Source of the DNA: Actinomycetota bacterium
Lineage (GTDB): Bacteria > Actinomycetota > Acidimicrobiia > IMCC26256 > PALSA-610
Assembly (NCBI GenBank): GCA_030839005.1
Contig: JAUZEM010000001.1
Coordinates: 1-7,483 of the forward strand
DNA length: 7,483 nucleotides
Reading direction: 5' to 3'
Under the pieces are notes generated by a model. The model was given only the letters and a program-made list of their open reading frames with translations. It did no database searches and had not been told where the DNA came from. Below are positions 1 through 6,542 of this stretch, piece by piece (the stretch's first letter is position 1; each line of letters opens with the position of its first letter). Both the position numbers and the translations under genes were made by a program.

Positions 1-277
1 CGCTTCACCGCTTCGCTCTGCGAGTGCACGACCATGCCGTCGGTGACGGGTGTGGTGCACGCCGGCGGGAAGCCGCGACCGCCTTCGATCTCGACGAGGC
101 ACATCCGGCACATCCCGACCGGCGCCATACGTTCGTGCCAGCAAAAACGCGGGATGTAGATGCCGTGCTCCTGCGCGGCCTTGATCACGAGCTCGCCGGG
201 TTCCGCCTCGAACGTCACACCGTCGACCGTGACGGTCACGGTCGAGGGTGTCTTGCGTGCATCGGGTTCGGCGGTCG

Positions 278-281
<4 letters not shown>
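1..281 (-). CDS. nuoG: NADH-quinone oxidoreductase subunit G (NuoG), N-terminal part, cut by window edge
   Basis: Only the first 93 residues lie in the window; the 3' part runs off at base 1. The fragment is the N-terminal 2Fe-2S ferredoxin domain of the complex I electron-input subunit, which passes electrons from NuoF towards the hydrophilic arm. About residues 14-35 give the beta-grasp strand pattern (TVTVTVDGVTFEAEPG). Then comes FCWHERMAPVGMCRMCLVEIE, carrying a Cx10Cx2C set, with the fourth cysteine 13 residues on in PPACTTP, as expected for the N1b site. The GTG start (281-279) overlaps the nuoF TGA as GTGA, and a GGAG Shine-Dalgarno lies 7 bases upstream (292-289), which fixes the start. 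The 4Fe-4S and molybdopterin-like domains of the family are outside the window, so their integrity cannot be judged. Identity is secure from motif and operon position. Confidence 0.95.
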
Positions 282-1603
<1,322 letters not shown>

Positions 1604-1604
1604 G

Positions 1605-2099
1605 TCAGGCAACGGTCGCTCCCGACACCGTACGCGCGCGGCGCGCGCCCGACCGGTAGCTCTCGACGATGTCCTCCGCCGAGTCCGGCGACACGCGCTC
1701 GTGGAATTCGTAGTTGACCTGGAGCGCGGGCGCGCCGTCGCACGCCGCGAGGCACTCGACCTCTTCGACCGTGACATCCGACTCGGAGGCGTAGCGCTCC
1801 TCGAGATGGTCGAGTACTTCGGGACCGCCGGTGACCAGGCACGTCACGTTCGTGCAGACCGACACGACGAGTTTCCCGCACGGACGCCGCTTGAGCATCG
1901 TGTAAAAGGAGCACGTTCCGAACACGTCGGCGGCCGTCGTCCCGGTGAGCTCGGCGATCTGCTCCATCGCCTCGGGCGACAGCCAACCGTGCTGGTCCTG
2001 CGCGAGGTGCGCGAGCGGCAGGATCGCCGACTTCGCCCGCGGGTAGCGCGCCAGGATCTCCTTCGACTTCGCAAGGTTCGGCTCGTCGAAGAAGCTCAC
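1605..2099 (-). CDS. nuoE: NADH-quinone oxidoreductase subunit E (NuoE), 24 kDa-type 2Fe-2S protein, 164 aa
   Basis: This thioredoxin-fold subunit of the complex I NADH dehydrogenase module carries 2Fe-2S cluster N1a and sits against NuoF. The four ligands are intact: C82 and C87 (VCTNVTC) and C116 and C120 (ECLAAC), i.e. Cx4C then Cx3C. The helical N-terminal half has the family features HGWLSPEAMEQIAE (37-50) and GTCSFYTML (61-69), the region where homologues often have ATFYxMF. Length matches the family (about 160-170). The start is GTG at 2099, overlapping the nuoD TGA as GTGA, with a good Shine-Dalgarno GAGGTG (2110-2105) 5 bases upstream. The last 15 residues or so are basic and poorly conserved. 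Presence of nuoE-F-G shows that the enzyme oxidises NADH rather than being an 11-subunit form that takes electrons from another donor. Confidence 0.97.
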   Translation of the reverse strand: MSFFDEPNLAKSKEILARYPRAKSAILPLAHLAQDQHGWLSPEAMEQIAELTGTTAADVFGTCSFYTMLKRRPCGKLVVSVCTNVTCLVTGGPEVLDHLEERYASESDVTVEEVECLAACDGAPALQVNYEFHERVSPDSAEDIVESYRSGARRARTVSGATVA

Positions 2100-3388
2100 C
2101 GATCCACCTCGCCCAAGATCGGGTCGATGCTCGACACGATCGCGACCGCGTCGGCGACGAGGCTGTCGGAGCCCATCGGACCGATCGACTGCAGGTTGTA
2201 GAACGAGGGTCCTCGTATGTGCATGCGAACGGGCTTACCCGAGCCGTCGCTGACCATGTAGCAGCCGATCTCGCCCCGGGGCGACTCGACCGCGACATAG
2301 GTCTCGCCCGCGGGGACCTTGAAACCTTCGGTGAACAGCTTGAAGTGGTGGATGAGCGCTTCCATCGACTCGTCGATACGCGACCGCGGCGGGGGCGTGA
2401 GTTTCTTGTCCTGCACGCGGTAGTCGCCGGCCGGCATCTTCTGCACGCATTGCCGCACGATCTTCGCCGACTCGAGGATCTCGAAGAGGCGAATGCGATA
2501 GCGGTCGTAGACATCGCCGTTCGTCGTATAGATCGTGTCGAAATCCACGTCGTCGTACGCGAGATAGGGCTGCGCCTTGCGCAGGTCCCAGGCGAAGCCG
2601 GTCGAGCGCAGGATCGGTCCGGTGATGCTGAGCTCCAGACACTCCTCGGTGGTGATGACACCGAGCCCCACGGTGCGCTCGAGCCAGATCGGGTTCTGCG
2701 TGAGCATCTCGTCGTAGTCGGCGACACCCGCGGCCACGAGGTCGCAGACGTCGAGCACGCGTTGCTCCCACCCGTCGGGCAGATCAGCCGCAACTCCGCC
2801 CGGCCGGATGTAGTTGCAGTTCATCCGCAACCCGGTGATGTACTCGAAGAGGCGCAGGACCTCCTCGCGCTCACGCCAGCCGTAGAGCAACATCGAGACC
2901 GCGCCCATGTCCATGCCGTTCGTCGCCTGGAACAGGAGATGCGACGACATGCGCGACAGCTCGCACATCATCATGCGGATCCACACCGCACGCGGCGGAA
3001 CTTCGACGTCGAGTAGCCGCTCGACCGCCATCGAGTACACGAGCTCGTTGGCGAAGTTCGAGGCGTAGTCCATGCGGGTCACGTTCGTGGTGCCCTGCAC
3101 GTAGGTCAGCTCCTCACCCGTCTTCTCCATGCCCGTGTGGAGATAGCCGATGACGGGCTTGATGCGCAGGACGTCCTCGCCGTCGAGCTCCATCATTAGC
3201 CGCAACACGCCGTGCGTCGACGGGTGCTGCGGACCCATGTTGATGATCATGGTGTCGCCGAGATCGTCCTGCGGCCACATCCCGCCGCCGGCGAGCACAA
3301 CCTCGCGCGTCGTCGCGCGCAGCTCCTGCGCGCCCTCGTCGGTCTGGCGCTCGAGGCGCGCTTCCTCTTTGCTCCAGAAGTCAGTCAC
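2096..3388 (-). CDS. nuoD: NADH-quinone oxidoreductase subunit D (NuoD), 49 kDa-type, 430 aa
   Basis: This large subunit of the connecting module, related to [NiFe]-hydrogenase large subunits, forms the quinone-binding pocket together with NuoB. The block NMGPQHPSTHG (50-60) contains H59 and TRMDY (104-108) contains Y108; by alignment to Thermus Nqo4 these match His38 and Tyr87, which contact the quinone head-group. GYLHTGMEK (81-89) is the family signature. The C-terminus has ESPRGEIGCYMVSDG and ends in SIDPILGEVDR, as is usual. There is no hydrogenase-type nickel ligand set, as expected for complex I. The GTG start at 3388 lies 6 bases after the nuoC TGA. About 35 variable residues precede the conserved region, a normal N-terminal length. 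The Shine-Dalgarno is weak, so coupling to nuoC is likely. A gene of about 430 residues is typical of a stand-alone NuoD, not a NuoCD fusion. Confidence 0.98.
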   Translation of the reverse strand: MTDFWSKEEARLERQTDEGAQELRATTREVVLAGGGMWPQDDLGDTMIINMGPQHPSTHGVLRLMMELDGEDVLRIKPVIGYLHTGMEKTGEELTYVQGTTNVTRMDYASNFANELVYSMAVERLLDVEVPPRAVWIRMMMCELSRMSSHLLFQATNGMDMGAVSMLLYGWREREEVLRLFEYITGLRMNCNYIRPGGVAADLPDGWEQRVLDVCDLVAAGVADYDEMLTQNPIWLERTVGLGVITTEECLELSITGPILRSTGFAWDLRKAQPYLAYDDVDFDTIYTTNGDVYDRYRIRLFEILESAKIVRQCVQKMPAGDYRVQDKKLTPPPRSRIDESMEALIHHFKLFTEGFKVPAGETYVAVESPRGEIGCYMVSDGSGKPVRMHIRGPSFYNLQSIGPMGSDSLVADAVAIVSSIDPILGEVDR

Positions 3389-3394
3389 GAGATC

Positions 3395-3988
3395 TCATCG
3401 CGGGCTCGGGTCTCCCTTGAACGTCACGGGAACCCGCGCGGCAGCATCGTCCTTGCGCAGCGGGTGGCCGTGCCAGTCGTCGGGCATCAGGATGCGCGTC
3501 AGGTCGGGATGACCCTCGAACGTGATGCCGAACAAGTCGTACGACTCGCGCTCGGCGAAATTCGCGCCGGGATAGATCGGCGTGAGCGACGGGACCGTCG
3601 GATCGGCGGCGGGCACCTCGGCAACGATACGGATCCGGCGATTGCGCGCGTGCGACAAGAAGTTGACGACGACCTCGAACCGCTCGGGCACCACACCGTC
3701 GACGCTCACGCGCGACCCGTCGAGGAGATGGTCGACGACCACGGTGTCGACGAGCATCGTGAACTGCTCCTCGTCCCGCAACAACATGGCGACGTCCGCC
3801 ATGACCGCCCGGTCGACGTAGACCACCGACTGCCCGTGACTCTCGACGAACACGGACCCCGCGAAGCGCGCGACGACCGCGGCCGCGACCTCGTCGGCTA
3901 CCGGCGCCGAAACCGGCTCGTCGGCTACCGGCTCGCCGCCGCTCGCCCCGGGCTCGTGATCTTCTTCACGAGCGGTGTCGTCCGCCAT
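3395..3988 (-). CDS. nuoC: NADH-quinone oxidoreductase subunit C (NuoC), 30 kDa-type, 197 aa
   Basis: This peripheral-arm subunit has no cofactor and supports NuoD. The family signature is clear: ERESYDLFGITFEGHPDL (146-163), then RILMPDDWHGHPLRKD (165-180) and a tail ending VPVTFKGDPSPR. The 30 kDa fold covers about residues 35-180. Residues 1-34 form an acidic, low-complexity leader containing an internal repeat (PVADE at 20-24 and again at 29-33), unlikely to be folded. I chose ATG at 3988: it lies 25 bases after nuoB ends and has a modest AAGG upstream (4000-3997). The frame is open further upstream to about 4102, but that would overlap nuoB with non-conserved Arg/Ser-rich sequence. The gene is separate from nuoD, as in actinobacteria and Thermus and unlike the E. 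coli nuoCD fusion. Confidence 0.96.
   Translation of the reverse strand: MADDTAREEDHEPGASGGEPVADEPVSAPVADEVAAAVVARFAGSVFVESHGQSVVYVDRAVMADVAMLLRDEEQFTMLVDTVVVDHLLDGSRVSVDGVVPERFEVVVNFLSHARNRRIRIVAEVPAADPTVPSLTPIYPGANFAERESYDLFGITFEGHPDLTRILMPDDWHGHPLRKDDAAARVPVTFKGDPSPR
3890..3932 (-). repeat. Exact 16-bp direct repeat inside the 5' part of nuoC
   Basis: The 16-base unit CTCGTCGGCTACCGGC (plus-strand reading) occurs at 3890-3905 and again at 3917-3932. The offset is 27 bases, i.e. 9 codons, so the reading frame is kept and the protein gains a second PVADE. It lies in the acidic N-terminal leader of NuoC. This probably reflects a small in-frame duplication in a tolerant linker. Confidence 0.8.
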
Positions 3989-4013
3989 TCCCGTCGCCTT
4001 GCTCGAGTGGTGG

Positions 4014-4556
4014 TCAGGAGGTCGAGAGCCCGGCAGGCTCGCGACCGAGGTCGATCCCCGCGCCGCCGGTCGGCGACGCCTCCCGCCGCTGCAGCAGCTC
4101 ACCCGTGCGGATCTGCTCGTGCAACGTCAGGATGCCGTGCATCAAGGTCTCGGGCCCGGGCGGACAGCCCGGGACGTACACGTCGACCGGGACGATCTGG
4201 TCGACGCCCTGGACGATCGCGTAGTTGTTGAACATGCCGCCGCTGCTCGCGCACACGCCCATCGAGATGACCCACTTCGGCTCGACCATCTGGTCGTACA
4301 CCTGCCGGAGCACCGGCGCCATCTTCTGCGAGACGCGTCCGGCGACGATCATCAGATCGGCTTGACGCGGGCTGGCGCGGAACACCTCCATGCCGAAGCG
4401 GGCAAGGTCGTAGTGCGCCGCGCCCGCCGCCATCATCTCGAGCGCGCAACATGCGAGACCGAAGGTCGCGGGGAACACCGAGTTGCGCCGGCCCCAGCGC
4501 ACGACGTCTTCGAGTCGCGCGGTCGCGAAGTTGTGCGGGACCTGATCGAGACCCAT
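4014..4556 (-). CDS. nuoB: NADH-quinone oxidoreductase subunit B (NuoB), cluster N2 subunit, 180 aa
   Basis: This subunit holds the terminal 4Fe-4S cluster N2, which donates electrons to quinone. All ligands are present: the tandem C36-C37 in GLACCALEMM, C102 in GVCASSGG and C131 in VPGCPPGPE. GVDQIVPVDVYVPGCPP (117-133) closely follows the complex I 20 kDa signature. The remainder (AGRVSQKMAPVLRQVYDQM, 72-90) is typical. The protein starts almost directly at the conserved core, and about 30 residues after the conserved part (SPTGGAGIDLGREP) form a variable C-terminal tail. ATG at 4556 shares one base with the nuoA stop (TGATG), and GAGG at 4567-4564 gives a Shine-Dalgarno 7 bases upstream, so the start is well supported. 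Confidence 0.98.
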   Translation of the reverse strand: MGLDQVPHNFATARLEDVVRWGRRNSVFPATFGLACCALEMMAAGAAHYDLARFGMEVFRASPRQADLMIVAGRVSQKMAPVLRQVYDQMVEPKWVISMGVCASSGGMFNNYAIVQGVDQIVPVDVYVPGCPPGPETLMHGILTLHEQIRTGELLQRREASPTGGAGIDLGREPAGLSTS

Positions 4557-5032
4557 CAGGCCGCCTCGACGTCGGGCCGCGCGTCCCCGACGGCGTCGGC
4601 GTCGTCGGCGTTCGGGTCGTACACCGCCGCGTCGGTGCGCAGCAGCGGTCCGGGCAGGCGTTCGAGCACGTCGCGCACCGGCCCCCACTCGAGCGCGCCG
4701 ACCGACAGCAGGTACGCGAAGGGAACGAGCAGGACGAGCACGAACGCGGCCACTGCGAACAGGCCGAACGCGCCGAGGCCGCGGAACACGACCGCGAACG
4801 GATACAGGAACACGATCTCGACGTCGAGCACGATGAAGCTCATCGCGACGAGATAGAACTTGACGGGAAAGCGCTCCGCGGGCTCCTGCTCGGGCACGAT
4901 CCCGCACTCGTACGGAGCCTGCTTGGCCGAGTTCGGACGCTGCGGTGCGAGCAACTGCGACACGATGAACGAGACCATCACGAACGCGATGACGAGGGCG
5001 GCCATCACCAGGATCGGGAGGTAGTCGCTCAT
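4556..5032 (-). CDS. nuoA: NADH-quinone oxidoreductase subunit A (NuoA), membrane subunit, 158 aa
   Basis: NuoA is a three-helix membrane subunit at the junction of the membrane and peripheral arms, near the quinone chamber. Hydrophobic segments lie at about 5-28, 58-83 and 88-112. The loop between helices 1 and 2 holds YECG (41-44), the family's conserved cysteine loop, and helix 2 has the conserved acidic pair in LDVEIVFLYPFA (D70, E72). Residues 113-158 form an Asp/Ala-rich soluble tail that is longer than in many homologues and of unknown role. It is the first gene of the nuo operon. ATG at 5032 has no Shine-Dalgarno but a TAGCGT hexamer 8 bases upstream, which suggests a leaderless message. 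The 3' end overlaps nuoB by one base. Confidence 0.96.
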   Translation of the reverse strand: MSDYLPILVMAALVIAFVMVSFIVSQLLAPQRPNSAKQAPYECGIVPEQEPAERFPVKFYLVAMSFIVLDVEIVFLYPFAVVFRGLGAFGLFAVAAFVLVLLVPFAYLLSVGALEWGPVRDVLERLPGPLLRTDAAVYDPNADDADAVGDARPDVEAA

Positions 5033-5040
5033 TGCGCGAG

Positions 5041-5046
5041 ACGCTA
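5041..5046 (-). promoter_or_regulatory. Candidate -10 element of the nuo operon promoter (TAGCGT)
   Basis: On the minus strand, TAGCGT fits the actinobacterial TANNNT -10 pattern. It ends 8 bases before the nuoA ATG, so a transcript would begin about 2 bases before the start codon. No clear -35 hexamer is seen; the spacing-appropriate stretch is CGGTCG. With no Shine-Dalgarno present, a leaderless nuo mRNA is plausible. This is inference from position and pattern only; a six-base degenerate motif in GC-rich DNA is weak evidence. Confidence 0.35.
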
Positions 5047-5083
5047 CCCGACCGCCAACCGCCCGACCGCCCGACCGACCGAG
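5047..5083. repeat. Short tandem CCCGACCG-type repeats in the divergent promoter region
   Basis: CCCGACCG occurs exactly at 5047-5054, 5062-5069 and 5070-5077. A degenerate unit (CCAACCG) fills the gap at 5055-5061, and a further variant (ACCGAGCG) follows at 5078-5085. The array lies between the two candidate -10 elements of nuoA and the divergent small gene. It could be a set of binding sites for a regulator acting on both directions, or simple low-complexity GC-rich DNA. Nothing in the sequence identifies a binding protein. Confidence 0.5.
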
Positions 5084-5101
5084 CGAAGCGCCTGCACGCT
5101 G

Positions 5102-5107
5102 TACCGT
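5102..5107 (+). promoter_or_regulatory. Candidate -10 element for the plus-strand membrane-protein operon (TACCGT)
   Basis: TACCGT fits TANNNT and ends 9 bases before the ATG at 5117, placing transcription start about 3 bases before the start codon. No Shine-Dalgarno is visible ahead of that ATG, consistent with leaderless translation. It mirrors the arrangement ahead of nuoA. No convincing -35 hexamer was found. Confidence 0.33.
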
Positions 5108-5116
5108 TGGCCCGCG

Positions 5117-5365
5117 ATGAGCGAGCCGACGCGCCCCATGCCGCCGCCGGCGCCCGGGACCCCATCGAAATACGTCGACTTCTTGTTGTACGCCTCGGCT
5201 GCGGTCACCTACACGACGCTGTCGATCTACAACAAATGGTTGCTCGACTGGATCGTCGGACCGCTCTGGCTGGTCGCCTGGGTGTGGGGCCTGCCCGCGC
5301 TGGTCAAGCTCGTCCGCCGTCAGCCGGTTCGGCCCCGACGAGACCCGTTCGAGGCTCGGGATTGA
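5117..5365 (+). CDS. Small two-helix membrane protein of unknown function, 82 aa
   Basis: I do not recognise a family. Residues 1-17 are Pro-rich (PMPPPAPGTP). Two hydrophobic segments follow at about 19-38 (DFLLYASAAVTYTTLSI) and 41-66 (WLLDWIVGPLWLVAWVWGLP), rich in Trp and Tyr. The C-terminus is short and basic (KLVRRQPVRPRRDP), so by the positive-inside rule both ends are probably cytoplasmic with a very short external loop around Asn39-Lys40. The ATG at 5117 follows a TACCGT hexamer and there is no Shine-Dalgarno; a second ATG at 5138 is possible but would only trim the Pro-rich leader. The gene ends 10 bases before the larger membrane-protein gene downstream, so the two are probably co-transcribed and may act together. 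It is divergent from nuoA. Codon use matches the neighbours, so it looks real and native. Confidence 0.72.
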   Translation: MSEPTRPMPPPAPGTPSKYVDFLLYASAAVTYTTLSIYNKWLLDWIVGPLWLVAWVWGLPALVKLVRRQPVRPRRDPFEARD

Positions 5366-5375
5366 GCCGGTCGAG

Positions 5376-6293
5376 ATGAGTTGGGCCGCCCACCAGTTCG
5401 AGATCTACGCGGTCGAGGCGCATCTCCCCAAGAAGATGGTCGGAAAGATCAGCTGGTTCGCGATCTTCTTCGGCGACTTCACCCCCGACTTCCTCGCGAA
5501 GTTCTGGGTCTACGGCTTCAATCTGAACGGTCACCACTACGGCGCGACGAAGCCCTACGAGTGGCACCGGGGCTGGCCGGGCATGGGCTTCGCCCACACG
5601 CTCTTCTTCGGCGCGATCGTGTGCCTCGGGATCTGGGCGTGGAAGCACAATCGGGCCTGGACGATCGGGTTCCTGCTCGGCTTCACCGCGCACGTCCTGA
5701 CCGACGTCAACGACAGCATCGGCACCATGCTCCTGTTCCCGTTCTCGACGCTGAACTGGAGCCTCCACACGTGGGCGTACGCCGCGACGGTCAAGGGCGG
5801 CAAGTACCTCGACGCGGCCGCGTACTACAGCAGTCTCGGCTTCGCGATGGACCTGTTCTGGTTCTTCGTGGTTCTCGGCTCGTGGCGCGTCCTCACGCGG
5901 GAGTTCTGGCGCACGAGGGTCGTTCCGGCCGATCCGCACGTGTGGTCGTGGCTCGGGCAGTGGATCGACGAGCGGGGCCTGCTCGCGCTGTATCGCGGCG
6001 TCTTCTTTTACGGCGCCTGCCGGATGGTCGCGTGGGCGACCTGGGCGCATGTCGTCGCCCGGCCGGTCATCAACGGTGTGAAGCACAACGGATACCCGTT
6101 GGACCTCTCGTGGACCGGGCCCTGGTGGGTCCAGCGCGTCACGTTGCCGCACGTCACGCCGTGGATCGTGCTGCCGGTGACGCTGGTTCTGCTCGGCGCG
6201 GTCTACTTCGTCGCGAACACGCTCTGGGAACGTATGGAGAGCGGTAGCACCAAGGCGATCGCCTGGCGGAACGTCCGCCGGAACACCACCTGA
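5376..6293 (+). CDS. Polytopic membrane protein resembling YdjM/DUF457 metal-dependent hydrolases, 305 aa
   Basis: The N-terminal half carries the spaced polar residues of the YdjM/DUF457 'membrane-bound metal-dependent hydrolase' family: an early His (H6), GDFTPDF (33-39, D34 and D38), WHRG (63-66), FAHTL (72-76), and GFTAHVLTD (102-110, H106 and D110) followed by SIGTMLLFPF (114-123). These His and Asp residues sit at the ends of hydrophobic segments and could bind a metal at the membrane face. Hydrophobic stretches are near 24-42, 69-89, 95-109, 152-170, 203-224 and 263-284. The C-terminal half (about 130-305), with several Trp-rich segments, is longer than the minimal family and I recognise nothing in it. 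The substrate is unknown for this family. ATG at 5376 lies 10 bases after the small upstream gene; the Shine-Dalgarno is weak. The last 91 bases overlap the convergent minus-strand gene. Family assignment is by motif eye-match only. Confidence 0.7.
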   Translation: MSWAAHQFEIYAVEAHLPKKMVGKISWFAIFFGDFTPDFLAKFWVYGFNLNGHHYGATKPYEWHRGWPGMGFAHTLFFGAIVCLGIWAWKHNRAWTIGFLLGFTAHVLTDVNDSIGTMLLFPFSTLNWSLHTWAYAATVKGGKYLDAAAYYSSLGFAMDLFWFFVVLGSWRVLTREFWRTRVVPADPHVWSWLGQWIDERGLLALYRGVFFYGACRMVAWATWAHVVARPVINGVKHNGYPLDLSWTGPWWVQRVTLPHVTPWIVLPVTLVLLGAVYFVANTLWERMESGSTKAIAWRNVRRNTT

Positions 6294-6532
6294 CGCGGGA
6301 ACGCGAGCACCGTGTCGACCGCCTCCACCACTTCGTCACCCAGGACGTCCCTCGGGTCGAGCTCGAGGTCGCGCAGGAAGTTGACCGTGCGCATACCGAC
6401 GGCGAGCGGATGCGGCTCGGGCAACACGCCCATCGCGACGAGCGCGTCCTCACACGGAGCCTTGAACAAGAACGCCACGAATCCAACACTCGCAACCACG
6501 ACGTCGGCCTTGCTCACACACTGCGCGCACAT
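6203..6532 (-). CDS. Small MCxQC protein of unknown function, 109 aa
   Basis: The protein begins MCAQC, then a short hydrophobic stretch (ADVVVASVGFVAFLF, 9-23), another Cys (C27), a mixed middle rich in acidic residues (LRDLELDPRDVLGDEVVEAVD, about 67-87) and a basic, hydrophobic C-terminus. Short actinobacterial hypothetical proteins beginning with an MCxxC motif followed by a hydrophobic helix are familiar to me, but no function is established. The CxxC could bind a metal or be redox-active. ATG at 6532 lies 10 bases after the TAA of the phosphodiesterase gene; an earlier in-frame ATG at 6574 would overlap that gene. Outside the overlap with the convergent gene, about 85% of third positions are G or C by hand count (lower in the first 17 codons), supporting real coding. 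It is the last gene of the minus-strand operon, and its final 91 bases overlap the convergent membrane-protein gene. Confidence 0.65.
   Translation of the reverse strand: MCAQCVSKADVVVASVGFVAFLFKAPCEDALVAMGVLPEPHPLAVGMRTVNFLRDLELDPRDVLGDEVVEAVDTVLAFPRQVVFRRTFRQAIALVLPLSIRSQSVFATK
6263..6281. other. Perfect inverted repeat near the convergent gene ends
   Basis: GGCGGA (6265-6270) and TCCGCC (6274-6279) form a six-base stem around an ACG loop; a T-G wobble and a C-G pair extend it to eight. It lies inside the overlap of the two convergent coding ends, 9 bases before the plus-strand stop. There is no T-run on either side, so it does not qualify as a normal intrinsic terminator. It might slow polymerase between convergent units, or be chance in GC-rich DNA. 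Confidence 0.3.
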
Positions 6533-6542
6533 GAGCTGCAGG

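Noticed and set aside
1604..1777. Upstream extension of nuoF inside nuoE (58 more codons).
   Set aside because: The extension is Ser/Arg-rich and overlaps conserved nuoE; the recognised NuoF protein begins at the GTG at 1603.
2219..3016. Plus-strand open frame antisense to nuoD (265 codons).
   Set aside because: It is low-complexity Arg/Val/Glu-rich sequence opposite a fully conserved NuoD; a composition artefact.
3989..4102. Upstream extension of nuoC into nuoB (38 more codons).
   Set aside because: The extra residues are Arg/Ser/Pro-rich frame shadow of nuoB; ATG at 3988 with an upstream AAGG fits better.
5304..6152. Minus-strand open frame of 282 codons opposite the YdjM-like membrane protein.
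   Set aside because: The translation is Arg/Glu/Pro-rich with no motif, whereas the plus strand encodes hydrophobic helices and a known His/Asp pattern.
6294..6305. CGCG-GGAA-CGCG hairpin directly after the plus-strand stop codon, as a terminator.
   Set aside because: The stem is only four base pairs and there is no T-run after it; it also lies inside the opposite coding sequence.
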